From Fermentibacter danicus (GTDB lineage Bacteria; Fermentibacterota; Fermentibacteria; Fermentibacterales; Fermentibacteraceae), in the NCBI GenBank assembly GCA_001618615.1, contig LKHB01000057.1, positions 1 to 64,000 of the forward strand: a stretch of 64,000 nucleotides of DNA. The letters run 5' to 3'. Shown in pieces: positions 35,243-43,504 of the stretch. The notes beneath the pieces are model-generated. The model saw nothing but the letters and a program-made list of their open reading frames with translations. It made no database searches and had not been told where the DNA came from. The translations under genes were made by a program, and so were the position numbers. Each line of letters begins with the position of its first letter. The first letter of the stretch is position 1.

Positions 35243-37246
35243 TCAGTTCACGGAGAGGACCGTGAACTCGATTCTCCTGTTCTGGGCCTTGTTGGCCGAG
35301 GAGGTGTTGGGCACCACGGGAGCGGTCTCGCCGTATCCGATGGTGGACAGTCTTCTCGCCGACACGCCGTGATTCACCAGGTAGGTGAACACGGACTGGG
35401 CCCTCTGCTCGCTGAGAGTCTGGTTGAAGGACTCGCTGCCGTCGGAGTCGGTGTGACCGGCGATCCTGACGGTGGCGTCCGGGTTGTCCAGAAGAGTCTC
35501 GACCACGCCGTCGAGGACGCCGTAGGACTCCGGCTTGAGCGTCGCGCTGCCGACATCGAAGTAGATGTTGTTGAAGCTGAGAACCTGGCCCTCGACCAGT
35601 GCGGGCCTGAGTTCGAGGTTGACAACTACCGTCTGGTCCGCCGGGATGACCACGGGCTGGGACCTGGGCAGATAGTCCGGGGCCTCGGCCTTGATGGTCC
35701 AGGTGCCGGACGGAACCTGGAGCTGATAGACGCCGTCGGCGCCGGAGGAGACGGAGATGGCCTCAGGAGCGTCGGTCACGGAGACGGTGGCGACCAGAGG
35801 CGCGCCATCCTCGCTGGAGGTGACGGTACCCGTGACGATCCCGCCCGCGGGCGTCGGGATGAGGGCGAAGTCCTTCACGACCGACTGACCGGCATCGATG
35901 ATGACGGTGGCCGAACCGGGGATGTAGCCCTCGGACCTGACGGCGATGGCCGTGCTGCCGCCGGGGACCATGACGGAGTAGAAGCCGGAGGTTTCGTCGG
36001 TGAATACGGACGGCATAGTGGTGCCTGGGAAGAAGACCTCAGCCGCGACCGGCTTCCCGTCGACCGAGCTGGTGACCATTCCCGAAATCCTGCCCTGGGT
36101 GGGAGGAGTGGCCTCGTGGATCAGGTCGCTCGAGAAGGCAATGTCGAAGCCGATGCCCCAGTCGTTGGCGGAGCCGAACGGCATGGGCGCGAGTTCCATG
36201 CGCTGCTCGTCGGTGACGGGCCCGGTCTGATAGAGCCCGTGTCCGAGATCGCTGAACTCACCGAAGAAGTCTGTCATGCCGAGATCGAACGTGACGTCGA
36301 CCAGGGCGCCGCTCGAGGTGACGAAGCGGATTCCGGGAGTGAGGTAGGCCGTGCTGTTCTGTCCCTCCCTGTCCAGGCATTCCTGCAGGGAGTACTCGAG
36401 GAAGAGCACCGCAAACTTGGTGGGGAACTCGATGGCGGCTCCCGCCTCGAGGACGTTGTCCTCGACGACGAGGTTGACATCGGTGGAGTCGCTGAAGGTA
36501 TAGCCGCCGGGGCCCATCTGAACCCGGAAGTCGGTGAAGTTGAAGTTCTGCTTGTAGTGCGCCCATCCGGCGTTGGCATGGAGCCTGATCCGGCTGCTGG
36601 GCCAGACATCGGCCATGTCGAAGGAGAGCAGGCCGCCGACACCGTAGGAGGTGTGACCCGTGGAGATGGTGGGCCTCCTGATGTCATACATGGGCATGCC
36701 GTCGAACCAGAGACCGCAGTAGTCCTCGGAGGTCACAGTCTCGTTCTTGGAGGGGGCGAATCCCCACCAGTTCTGCAGGCCGAGCCACAGGAGGTTGTTG
36801 GACGGAGTAGGAGTGAAGCCGAGCTTCATTCCGACCCTGACGTCTCCGAGGCCGTCTACGCCGTCCCAGCGGCCCGCGATCATCCCGCGGGGCTGGACGA
36901 GGTCGCGCTCGTAGTAGTTGGCGACATAGGAGAGGCGCGCACCGAGTTCCATGAAGTCGGTCAGGCCGTAGCCTACTGCGAAGTAGCCGTCGCCGTAGTG
37001 TTCCTTGTCGCTGACGGCGATGGTATCATGGTACACCGGGCCGAAACTGTGGAACTCCAGGGCTTCGATTTCGTTCGTGCTGGCCCAGTAGCGGCCCATC
37101 AGCCCGAACATGATCTCACCAATGCCGACCGGGCGGGCATCTACTACTCTATTGACCCCGCGAAAGCCCATCAGTGACGGCAATGCAACCGCCATCTGAG
37201 CGGACAGCAACAGGATCAAACCAGCAAAAACCAGCGATCGTCTCAA
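35243..37246 (-). CDS. outer-membrane protein with two carboxypeptidase-regulatory-like domains and OmpA C-terminal domain
   Basis: 667 residues. The signal peptide (about 1-21) ends near MAVALP. An N-terminal beta-barrel-like region (about 25-310) is rich in alternating aromatic residues. Two CarboxypepD_reg-like Ig modules follow (GRISGMVTSSVDGKPVAAEV and GIVTGTVTSSEDGAPLVATV, about 320-500). The C-terminal OmpA peptidoglycan-binding domain has YFDVGSATLKPESYGVL, AGHTDSDGSESFNQTLSEQR and QNRRIEF. Start TTG 37246 has GGAGGG close upstream. It probably links outer membrane and cell wall. Confidence 0.9.
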   Translation of the reverse strand: MRRSLVFAGLILLLSAQMAVALPSLMGFRGVNRVVDARPVGIGEIMFGLMGRYWASTNEIEALEFHSFGPVYHDTIAVSDKEHYGDGYFAVGYGLTDFMELGARLSYVANYYERDLVQPRGMIAGRWDGVDGLGDVRVGMKLGFTPTPSNNLLWLGLQNWWGFAPSKNETVTSEDYCGLWFDGMPMYDIRRPTISTGHTSYGVGGLLSFDMADVWPSSRIRLHANAGWAHYKQNFNFTDFRVQMGPGGYTFSDSTDVNLVVEDNVLEAGAAIEFPTKFAVLFLEYSLQECLDREGQNSTAYLTPGIRFVTSSGALVDVTFDLGMTDFFGEFSDLGHGLYQTGPVTDEQRMELAPMPFGSANDWGIGFDIAFSSDLIHEATPPTQGRISGMVTSSVDGKPVAAEVFFPGTTMPSVFTDETSGFYSVMVPGGSTAIAVRSEGYIPGSATVIIDAGQSVVKDFALIPTPAGGIVTGTVTSSEDGAPLVATVSVTDAPEAISVSSGADGVYQLQVPSGTWTIKAEAPDYLPRSQPVVIPADQTVVVNLELRPALVEGQVLSFNNIYFDVGSATLKPESYGVLDGVVETLLDNPDATVRIAGHTDSDGSESFNQTLSEQRAQSVFTYLVNHGVSARRLSTIGYGETAPVVPNTSSANKAQNRRIEFTVLSVN

Positions 37247-37282
37247 TTGACCCTCCTTTTCCGGGTAAGACGCACTTGCGTA

Positions 37283-37313
37283 TATAAAGAACGCAAACGG
37301 CCGGCTTTGTCAA
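37283..37313 (-). promoter_or_regulatory. possible promoter for the OmpA-like gene
   Basis: Minus-strand TTGACA (37308-37313) and TTTATA (37283-37288) are 19 bp apart, longer than ideal. A second TTGACA lies about 37 bp further upstream. The leader to the TTG start is about 30 nt. Confidence 0.4.
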
Positions 37314-37642
37314 TACTTTCGGGTGCTGAAAAGGATGTTAATTGCCTGTCAATAGTATAATTGAATGTGGTCTGTACTGTCCAGGGAGAGGACTTCCGGC
37401 TGCGACTCCATCGGGCAGCCGATGGACTGTCCCGGGAGGAATGGGTGCGGACCGCCGTAACGGTTCCGTTGAGGCAACAGCATCGGGCGTGGAGGAGAGT
37501 CTGTCGAACCTGGAGGATCAATGACGTTCCAGGGGCTCCGGATCGTCCTTCGAGAAGGTCCGGCCGCTTCCGGCCGAAGGCCCGGTGGATCACGGATTCG
37601 GAGTGATCGCGTCAGGTGTCGTGTGAAGCATCGGAGGTCCGA
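37314..37642. other. intergenic region, no gene recognised
   Basis: About 330 nt between divergent genes. It contains a perfect plus-strand TATAAT within GTATAATTG near 37356, without a clear -35. An open frame at 37361-37606 has no domain, a poor start context and composition unlike its neighbours, so I do not call it. Possible leader of the gene at 37643. Confidence 0.4.
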
Positions 37643-38605
37643 ATGAAAATCGATCCTGCCTCTTTCCGGAGAATCATCTCCGGTTTCCCCGTTGTTCCCG
37701 TGATTTTCGTCCTTTTCCTGTTCGTTGCTCCGGCTTCGGCCTGGGATCCCCTCTACTACCAGAATCTCGCTTCCGTACTGCAGTCGATGCACAGCGACGG
37801 CGACGTGGCTCTGGGGTTCTTCAGCTCCAGCAGCCGGTGGGTGGCGGACTCGACCGGGAAACAGATCGAGCACGATCTACCGACCGCCCTCTCGGTGATC
37901 CGAGTGCTGGCGACGGGAAGGTACGGCATCACGAACAGCCATACCGTGAGCATCCTCATCCCGGCCTTCATCCAGGTCTCCGGCGCGGCGGACACTTCCG
38001 GCGCCGGCATCGCTGACCCGTGGATCACTCTCGACGGATGGATAGAACGCGATCCGATGCTCATCGGAAGGCTCGGTCTGCGGATACCGCTCAAGGGCTA
38101 TCTCGAATCCGGCGAATACTCGGAGAGCGATCGCCATCTCGCCATCGACGGAGCGCTGACGGTCGAAACCCCACTCTCCGGACCGGGCGTGCTCCTCCGG
38201 GCTACGGGCGGGCTGAGGTACAGCATGTCTGCATGGTCCGCCTATCCCCCCTTCCCCAAGGACTCCTGCGAGACCCGACCGCCCATCGAGTTCCGGACCA
38301 CCGACTTCCTCGTCCTCAAGGCCAACCCGGAACTCGACGTGCGCATAGGCGGGGAATTCGCCACCCGCGGCGACATCAAGTGCAATTTCGGCGAAGGGGA
38401 AGGATGGGAAACCGCCGAGAACACTTCGACCACGACATTGGATCTCAGGGCGGGTTTCGACCTCGGCGGCGCGTCATCCTCCTTCACGGGCGACATCTAC
38501 TACAGGCTGTCCGGCGCGAACGCCTTCAAGGAGTGGGGCATAGCCGTGACCGGCCTCGGGCTGGACTTTACCAGTCTCTTCGGCCTCGGGGGCTCTGGCC
38601 GGTGA
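37643..38605 (+). CDS. exported beta-barrel-like outer-membrane protein, unknown
   Basis: 320 residues. The N-terminal signal peptide (hydrophobic FPVVPVIFVLFLFVAPASA, about 15-33) precedes WDPLYYQ. The rest alternates polar and hydrophobic residues with many Gly, Ser and aromatics (for example GRLGLRIPLKGYLESGEYSE, SSSFTGDIYYRLSG) and resembles small outer-membrane channel proteins. No family could be named. Start ATG 37643 with GGAGG 5 nt upstream. It is coupled to the next gene by a GTGA overlap. Confidence 0.65.
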   Translation: MKIDPASFRRIISGFPVVPVIFVLFLFVAPASAWDPLYYQNLASVLQSMHSDGDVALGFFSSSSRWVADSTGKQIEHDLPTALSVIRVLATGRYGITNSHTVSILIPAFIQVSGAADTSGAGIADPWITLDGWIERDPMLIGRLGLRIPLKGYLESGEYSESDRHLAIDGALTVETPLSGPGVLLRATGGLRYSMSAWSAYPPFPKDSCETRPPIEFRTTDFLVLKANPELDVRIGGEFATRGDIKCNFGEGEGWETAENTSTTTLDLRAGFDLGGASSSFTGDIYYRLSGANAFKEWGIAVTGLGLDFTSLFGLGGSGR

Positions 38606-39390
38606 AACGACTTATTCCCGCCGCCGCGCTGGTGCTGGGCTCCGTACTGCTGGTTCTGACCGCGATGCCCGGCAGCCCGGGCGTTCTCATGAGGAGGGCG
38701 GCCGGGACATATCTCGACGCTCTGGGGCGAGGGGTTCCCGCCGAGGCGCATTCCCTCCTGACCGACAGCCTGGCTGCACTGGTCTCGGAAGCCGGCCTCT
38801 CGAGGATGGAGACCACGCCCTCGGGCTCCGACCCGGCCCTCGGCGGGCTGGGCCGTCAGGAGGCGAGGGGATGGCCGCTTGAAGCGAGGGGGGAGGAGGG
38901 GGGTGCAAGGATCCTCTGGCTGCGGCAGGACGGTGACCGCGGGTGGAGAATCGCCGGGGATACGGAGCTGGACGCCCTCATGGGCTCGGCCTCGGTCATC
39001 TGCCGGGACTACGCTCTCTCCGTCGTCATCCCGGCCGCCGTGTCGGGAACGGATCCGTCGAGCATGTCATGCCCCTTCTCCGGGCAGCCCTACTCGCTGG
39101 CCGGTGAGAGGCTGGTCTGTCCGGCCCGCCATCTGGGCGAGGGCCTGGACATCCGGGGAGACGAATGCGGTTCGCGGCGTGCGGAGGCGGCCGCTGCCGT
39201 CATGTCCTGGATGGGAGAGGGGCACGGCTTTCCCGGGAGCTTCGAGGAGATCTGGGAGGGGAGCGGAGGCGCCATCGGCCTCCGGGGGGGTTACAGGTGC
39301 CCCGTAAACGGCTATTCCTACTACACGCTGGTCGACTCGGGCGTATGGTGCCCCTTCCACGGCATGCTGACGCCTGTCGGCCCGCAATGA
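38602..39390 (+). CDS. exported/anchored protein with two CPxxG...CPxxH modules, unknown
   Basis: 262 residues with an N-terminal signal or anchor (LIPAAALVLGSVLLVLTAMP). The middle looks like an NTF2-like or SnoaL-type pattern (AAGTYLDALGRGVPAEAHSL). The C-terminal half has two similar Cys modules: SCPFSGQPYSLAGERLVCPA followed by RH, and RCPVNGYSYYTLVDSGVWCP followed by FH. Each is CPxxGxxY, then about 7-9 residues, then CPxxH. These could be structural metal or disulfide units. Start GTG 38602 overlaps the preceding stop. Confidence 0.6.
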   Translation: MKRLIPAAALVLGSVLLVLTAMPGSPGVLMRRAAGTYLDALGRGVPAEAHSLLTDSLAALVSEAGLSRMETTPSGSDPALGGLGRQEARGWPLEARGEEGGARILWLRQDGDRGWRIAGDTELDALMGSASVICRDYALSVVIPAAVSGTDPSSMSCPFSGQPYSLAGERLVCPARHLGEGLDIRGDECGSRRAEAAAAVMSWMGEGHGFPGSFEEIWEGSGGAIGLRGGYRCPVNGYSYYTLVDSGVWCPFHGMLTPVGPQ

Positions 39391-39432
39391 CAGAGACTCT
39401 GAAGAGGGAGAATTCCTGACGGTAAGGAGAGC

Positions 39433-40626
39433 ATGAACCCCATCGAAAGGCTCATATCCGACCGGGACACATTCGTAGACTTCTGCAGAGGCCTTGCGGA
39501 CGAGCCCGTGATCGCCATCGACACCGAGTTCCACAGCGAGCGGAGATTCTGGCCCGAACTCTTCCTGGTCCAGATCGCCGACAGGAGCGGCCCCTGGGCC
39601 ATCGATCCCCTCTCGGTAGGCGATCTGGCCCCTCTGGAACCCGTCCTGGCCGATCCTTCGATCACGAAGGTGATGCATTCCGCCAGGAACGATATCGCCG
39701 TCCTGATGCGGACCCTTCCGGGGGGAATCCTCGAGAACGTCTTCGACACCCAGATCGCTGCGGCCTTTCTGGGGTACGGCGAACAGTGCAGCCTTCACAA
39801 CCTGCTTCTGGATGCCTGCGGGATCAAGTCGAAGAAGGCCTTCTGCCTGAGCGACTGGTCCCGGCGCCCTCTGGCCGGGGAGCAGCTCGACTACGCGCTG
39901 GACGACGTGCGCTATCTGCTGGATCTCCATGCCAGGCTGGACGCCGACCTGAAAAGGAAGAAGAGGACGGACTGGTACAGGCACGAGGCCCTGGATCTCG
40001 TCCGGCCCGAGAGCTACGAGGTGTCGCTCCCCGACCTCTTCCGCAGGGCCAGATCCACGGGAAAGATCAAGAAATCCAATCTCCCCGTCCTGTGGCGCCT
40101 CATAGGGTGGAGGGAGACGAGGGCCCGCGGCCTGGACAGGCCCAGGCAGCACGTAGCCCCCGATTCCCTGCTCGCCAGGCTTGCAGTCATGTCACCGACA
40201 TGCCGGGATTCCCTGGAGCGTCTGAGGGGCCTTCCCTCGGGCTTCGCGGGCAAGTGGGGCGAGGAAGTCCTGGAAGTAGTGAGGAACGCCCTCTCCGATC
40301 CTCCCGGGGATGTTCCCGAGATCAGAGTCCAGCGATCCGACGGCGCCGCCTCGGCAAGGGCGGACATCCTGAGGATCTATGCGAAGCAAAAGGCCGGGAG
40401 GCTCGGGATCGCAACCTCCCTGCTGATGCCCCGCGAGCTGCTGGACAGGCTGGCGTCCGCCCGCCCCGGCGAGAAGCCCGAAGACATCGTGTCGGGGGAT
40501 CCCGACCTGTGCGGGTGGAGGCTCGAGGTTCTGGGCGGGGAGGTGTTCGATCTCCTGTCGGGCAAACTGGCTCTCGCGCTCAATCCGACCCGCTCAGGAG
40601 GGCTCAGGTTCGTGCGGAACGGATGA
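39433..40626 (+). CDS. rnd: ribonuclease D (DEDDy 3'-5' exonuclease with HRDC-type region)
   Basis: 397 residues. Exo I is DTEFHSER (Asp29/Glu31 region), Exo II is HSARNDIAVL and Exo III is YALDDVRYL with the DEDDy Tyr. The C-terminal part (about 205-397) is helical and HRDC-like (ILRIYAKQKAGRLGIATSLL). It trims the 3' ends of tRNA and other stable RNAs. It starts 42 nt after the preceding gene and may be cotranscribed. Confidence 0.92.
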   Translation: MNPIERLISDRDTFVDFCRGLADEPVIAIDTEFHSERRFWPELFLVQIADRSGPWAIDPLSVGDLAPLEPVLADPSITKVMHSARNDIAVLMRTLPGGILENVFDTQIAAAFLGYGEQCSLHNLLLDACGIKSKKAFCLSDWSRRPLAGEQLDYALDDVRYLLDLHARLDADLKRKKRTDWYRHEALDLVRPESYEVSLPDLFRRARSTGKIKKSNLPVLWRLIGWRETRARGLDRPRQHVAPDSLLARLAVMSPTCRDSLERLRGLPSGFAGKWGEEVLEVVRNALSDPPGDVPEIRVQRSDGAASARADILRIYAKQKAGRLGIATSLLMPRELLDRLASARPGEKPEDIVSGDPDLCGWRLEVLGGEVFDLLSGKLALALNPTRSGGLRFVRNG

Positions 40627-40670
40627 TGGAGCCCCGCTCCGTCCCAATCGACCACAGGAAAGGATACGGT

Positions 40671-42272
40671 ATGAAGAAGCCGATGCTTTTCATGGCGATG
40701 CTTCTGCTGGCCTCGACGGGCTGCAGCAGGCGCGTCGGGACGAACACCAGACTGGAGGGAGAGATCAAGAGGAAGGACCCGGAGATCGCGGACAGGCTCG
40801 AGGATGCCGAGGAACTGCTGACAGCCGCGGGCAGGCCGGTGGATCCCCGCTCCCCCTGCGCCTCCTTCGCGCTCGCTTCCGGGAAGGATCTCCTGATCGA
40901 GGTTTCCAGCGACGACTTCGATCCGGTCATCGTGGCCTTCGATCGTGACGGTGGGATACTCGGCGTCAACGACGACTGGGACGGCTCCTTCGACTCGCAT
41001 CTGGTTCTGGAGAACGTCCCGCGGGGGGCCAGGCTCCTCGTGTTCGCCATCGACGGTTCCAGAGGCGAGTACGAACTGCGCTCCGAGGAGGCCGATCAGG
41101 AGGATATCGCCGAGTTCGCCGCATGGACGGACCTCGCCTCCGGCGCCGTCGAGGGCGAGGTGATCGACGACAAGAACGACAAACTCCTGGAGGACATACT
41201 CGAGGATGGCCTCGACAGGCATTTCTATGATCCTGACTACAGATCGGCCAGGGTCCATCCCTTCGAGGTGACCCGGGAGCAGCTCGTGTCTCTCTTTCTG
41301 GAGTCGGACAGGTTCGACCCGATTCTCGCTCTAGTCGAGATCGACGGGGACGAGTACGTCTATGTCGCCCACAACGACGACTACTTCGGCAGCCTGTCCT
41401 CCAGGATCGACCAGGTGCTCGAGCCCGGCCGGTACGCCGCCGTGGTGATCCCGTACTCTTCAGGCGCCGATGGTCGCTATTCCCTTTCCTGCGAGTTCTA
41501 CGACCTGGATTCTATGGAACCGGACATCATGGATGCCGGGGCGCCGGGGACCGAGGTTGCCGGCAGCGTGACTCTGGGAAGGGGACTTGCCATGGGCGTC
41601 TGGCCCGGAATCTCGGTCGAGAGGCCCTACGACCTCATGATCACTGCTGCTACCCCCTGTGCCTTCTTCCGGTTCGAGATCGGGAGCGACGAGGCCGGGC
41701 CCTACGATATCCACGCCTCGTCGACCGACCTGGACGCCTACCTGTGCCTTCTTTCCGTCGAAGACGGCGGGGTCGGATACATCGCAAGCAACGACGACTA
41801 CCGCGGGTCCGACGCAGGACTGACGAAGCTGCTGGCGCCCGGTGAATATGTCGCTCTCGTTACGAGCTATTCCGGCTCGGCGGAAGGGGAGGTCCGGTTC
41901 GGCTACTCGCCGTCCCGTTTCGAGCCGCAGCCCCTCCCTGAGGGCAGGGTGGTGCAGGCCAACGTGAGCTGGACGATGCCCGAACTGTACTACAGCCTCG
42001 AGATCACGGCCGGAAGCGTCTACCTCGTCGGCGCCCGGAGCGACGAGATCGATCCCGTCATCGAGGTCCTCCTGCCGGACGGGACGACTCTCAGAGACGA
42101 CGACGGGGGCGGATATCCCAATGCTCTGCTGCGCCTGGATCCGATGCCGTTCCAGTCCGGCACGGCTCTCATCACGGTGAAGGACTACTACAGCAGCTCG
42201 ACCGGTCCGGTCAGGATCGAGGTCACGCGCGAGCGGAGAACCGAATCCGGGGTCTTCGCCCTGTACGACTGA
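40671..42272 (+). CDS. lipoprotein with four PPC-like beta-sandwich repeats
   Basis: 533 residues. Lipobox MLLLASTGC near residue 17. Four repeats each read DxDPxIxL... then NDD...S.L... then a closing Y.a.v..Y strand: FDPVIVAFDRDGGILGVNDD, FDPILALVEIDGDEYVYV with HNDD, LDAYLCLLSVEDGGVGYI with SNDD, and IDPVIEVLLPDGTTLRDDD. This is the pattern of pre-peptidase C-terminal (PPC) domains, normally appended to secreted proteases. No catalytic domain is present. Start ATG 40671 with AGGAAAGGA upstream. A terminator follows. Confidence 0.75.
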   Translation: MKKPMLFMAMLLLASTGCSRRVGTNTRLEGEIKRKDPEIADRLEDAEELLTAAGRPVDPRSPCASFALASGKDLLIEVSSDDFDPVIVAFDRDGGILGVNDDWDGSFDSHLVLENVPRGARLLVFAIDGSRGEYELRSEEADQEDIAEFAAWTDLASGAVEGEVIDDKNDKLLEDILEDGLDRHFYDPDYRSARVHPFEVTREQLVSLFLESDRFDPILALVEIDGDEYVYVAHNDDYFGSLSSRIDQVLEPGRYAAVVIPYSSGADGRYSLSCEFYDLDSMEPDIMDAGAPGTEVAGSVTLGRGLAMGVWPGISVERPYDLMITAATPCAFFRFEIGSDEAGPYDIHASSTDLDAYLCLLSVEDGGVGYIASNDDYRGSDAGLTKLLAPGEYVALVTSYSGSAEGEVRFGYSPSRFEPQPLPEGRVVQANVSWTMPELYYSLEITAGSVYLVGARSDEIDPVIEVLLPDGTTLRDDDGGGYPNALLRLDPMPFQSGTALITVKDYYSSSTGPVRIEVTRERRTESGVFALYD

Positions 42273-42301
42273 AAACCGATCCGGTTGGAGGTTAGATATG
42301 A

Positions 42302-42327
42302 AAGGGGCGGCCAGGCGGCCGCCCCTT
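42302..42327. terminator. hairpin terminator between convergent lipoprotein genes
   Basis: An 11-bp stem AAGGGGCGGCC/GGCCGCCCCTT with an AGGC loop, placed between the PPC-repeat gene and the convergent beta-propeller gene. Confidence 0.8.
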
Positions 42328-42369
42328 GTCACTACATGATTTCCGGCCGGGTCCGGTCCAGGACCGTCC

Positions 42370-43485
42370 CTATTCGAGCAGGTACACTCTGCTCCAGTTG
42401 TCGGGATTGGTGTCGAAAGCCAGGAATCCACCCTCCCCGACAGTGACCGACCAGTATTCGGTATCGCCCGGGTAGTCGACGGTAACCGTCTCGACGAGAC
42501 TGCCTTCGAGGTCGAAGACGTCGAAGATGACCTCGTTCACCCAGCCCCGCCTGACCCAGATCCTGTCGTCCGGAGTGACGATGACGCCGCCTATGGACGA
42601 CTTGAAGGGCCTGGGCTCCCAGGAGGCCATCTCCGGCGGCATTCCGGACGCGATCATCCTCTCCCTGACGAAGGCCTTTTCCTCGGCGATCTCCTCGTCG
42701 GTCTTCGGGACGGGGTCATACGGGCGTTCGATCGTCAGGAACAGGGTTCCGTCAGGCTCGTAGCCCCTTACGACGTATTCCTCCGGGGACATCGGGGCGA
42801 GGAAGACCCTGCCGTCCACGGTTGCATCGAAGAGGAACATGTCGCTCATGCTCCCAGCGATATCGGTCGGGTCGAACGGGGCCATGGCCCGGTGATAGAC
42901 TACCGACGGCTCGATGTCGGCGCCCTCCCATCGGGCCAGCACCATGCCCATGAACATCCCGTCATCGTTCTGCTCGAATTCGGGCTTCATCCCCACCATC
43001 GAAGCCGAGTCCACAGCCGTGATCTGAACGGGAACGGCCGGGAAGAACCCAGAGATCTCACCGATCAAGGCACCCGTGGAATCGAATGTCTGTATCTTTG
43101 CGGCCATCGCGTCGGCGACCGCCAGGCTGCCGTCGCTCTCCCGGAAGGTAATAGCCGAAGGCATCAGGAACTCGCCGGGGCCGCTGCCCCGGCGTCCGAT
43201 CGTCGCACGGTAGCCGCCATCGGAGCCGTAGATCTGGACGATGCACTTCTTCAGGTCCAGAACGGCGATCGAGCCGTCCGGGGTCCACTCGACCGCCGCG
43301 ATCTGGCCGAACACGTAGTTGCTGTCGCCGATCTCAATACCAATGCTGTCCGTAACCGAAAGCGTCCTCCGGGGAACCCCCTCCGCCCAGTCCGGCACGA
43401 GGTTCCGTCCGCCGCGTCCGCCGCAGCCTGCGGCAAGGATCGCCGCCGAAACGGCCGCGGTGGATACTGCGATGAATCCTTTCAT
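42370..43485 (-). CDS. 6-bladed beta-propeller (NHL-like) lipoprotein
   Basis: 371 residues. The lipobox ILAAGC near residue 22 indicates membrane anchoring. The body has repeated blade elements (VEWTPDGSIAVLDLKKCIVQ, ITFRESDGSLAVADAMAAKI, VIVTPDDRIWVRRG) as in the 6-bladed propeller family. GSGPGEFLMPSAI is the typical GxGPGEF signature. The start is ATG 43485 (GGAG 5 nt before it). Ligand unknown. It stands 17 nt downstream of glnA on the same strand. Confidence 0.8.
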   Translation of the reverse strand: MKGFIAVSTAAVSAAILAAGCGGRGGRNLVPDWAEGVPRRTLSVTDSIGIEIGDSNYVFGQIAAVEWTPDGSIAVLDLKKCIVQIYGSDGGYRATIGRRGSGPGEFLMPSAITFRESDGSLAVADAMAAKIQTFDSTGALIGEISGFFPAVPVQITAVDSASMVGMKPEFEQNDDGMFMGMVLARWEGADIEPSVVYHRAMAPFDPTDIAGSMSDMFLFDATVDGRVFLAPMSPEEYVVRGYEPDGTLFLTIERPYDPVPKTDEEIAEEKAFVRERMIASGMPPEMASWEPRPFKSSIGGVIVTPDDRIWVRRGWVNEVIFDVFDLEGSLVETVTVDYPGDTEYWSVTVGEGGFLAFDTNPDNWSRVYLLE

Positions 43486-43504
43486 CACGGCTCCTTCCTG
43501 CCGC

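Noticed and set aside
35141..37177. 678-codon plus-strand open frame opposite the OmpA-like gene
   Set aside because: The minus strand encodes clear signal peptide, Ig-like and OmpA domains, so the plus frame is a shadow.
37361..37606. 81-codon plus-strand open frame in the spacer before the exported protein at 37643
   Set aside because: Arg-rich composition unlike neighbours, no domain, no ribosome binding site.
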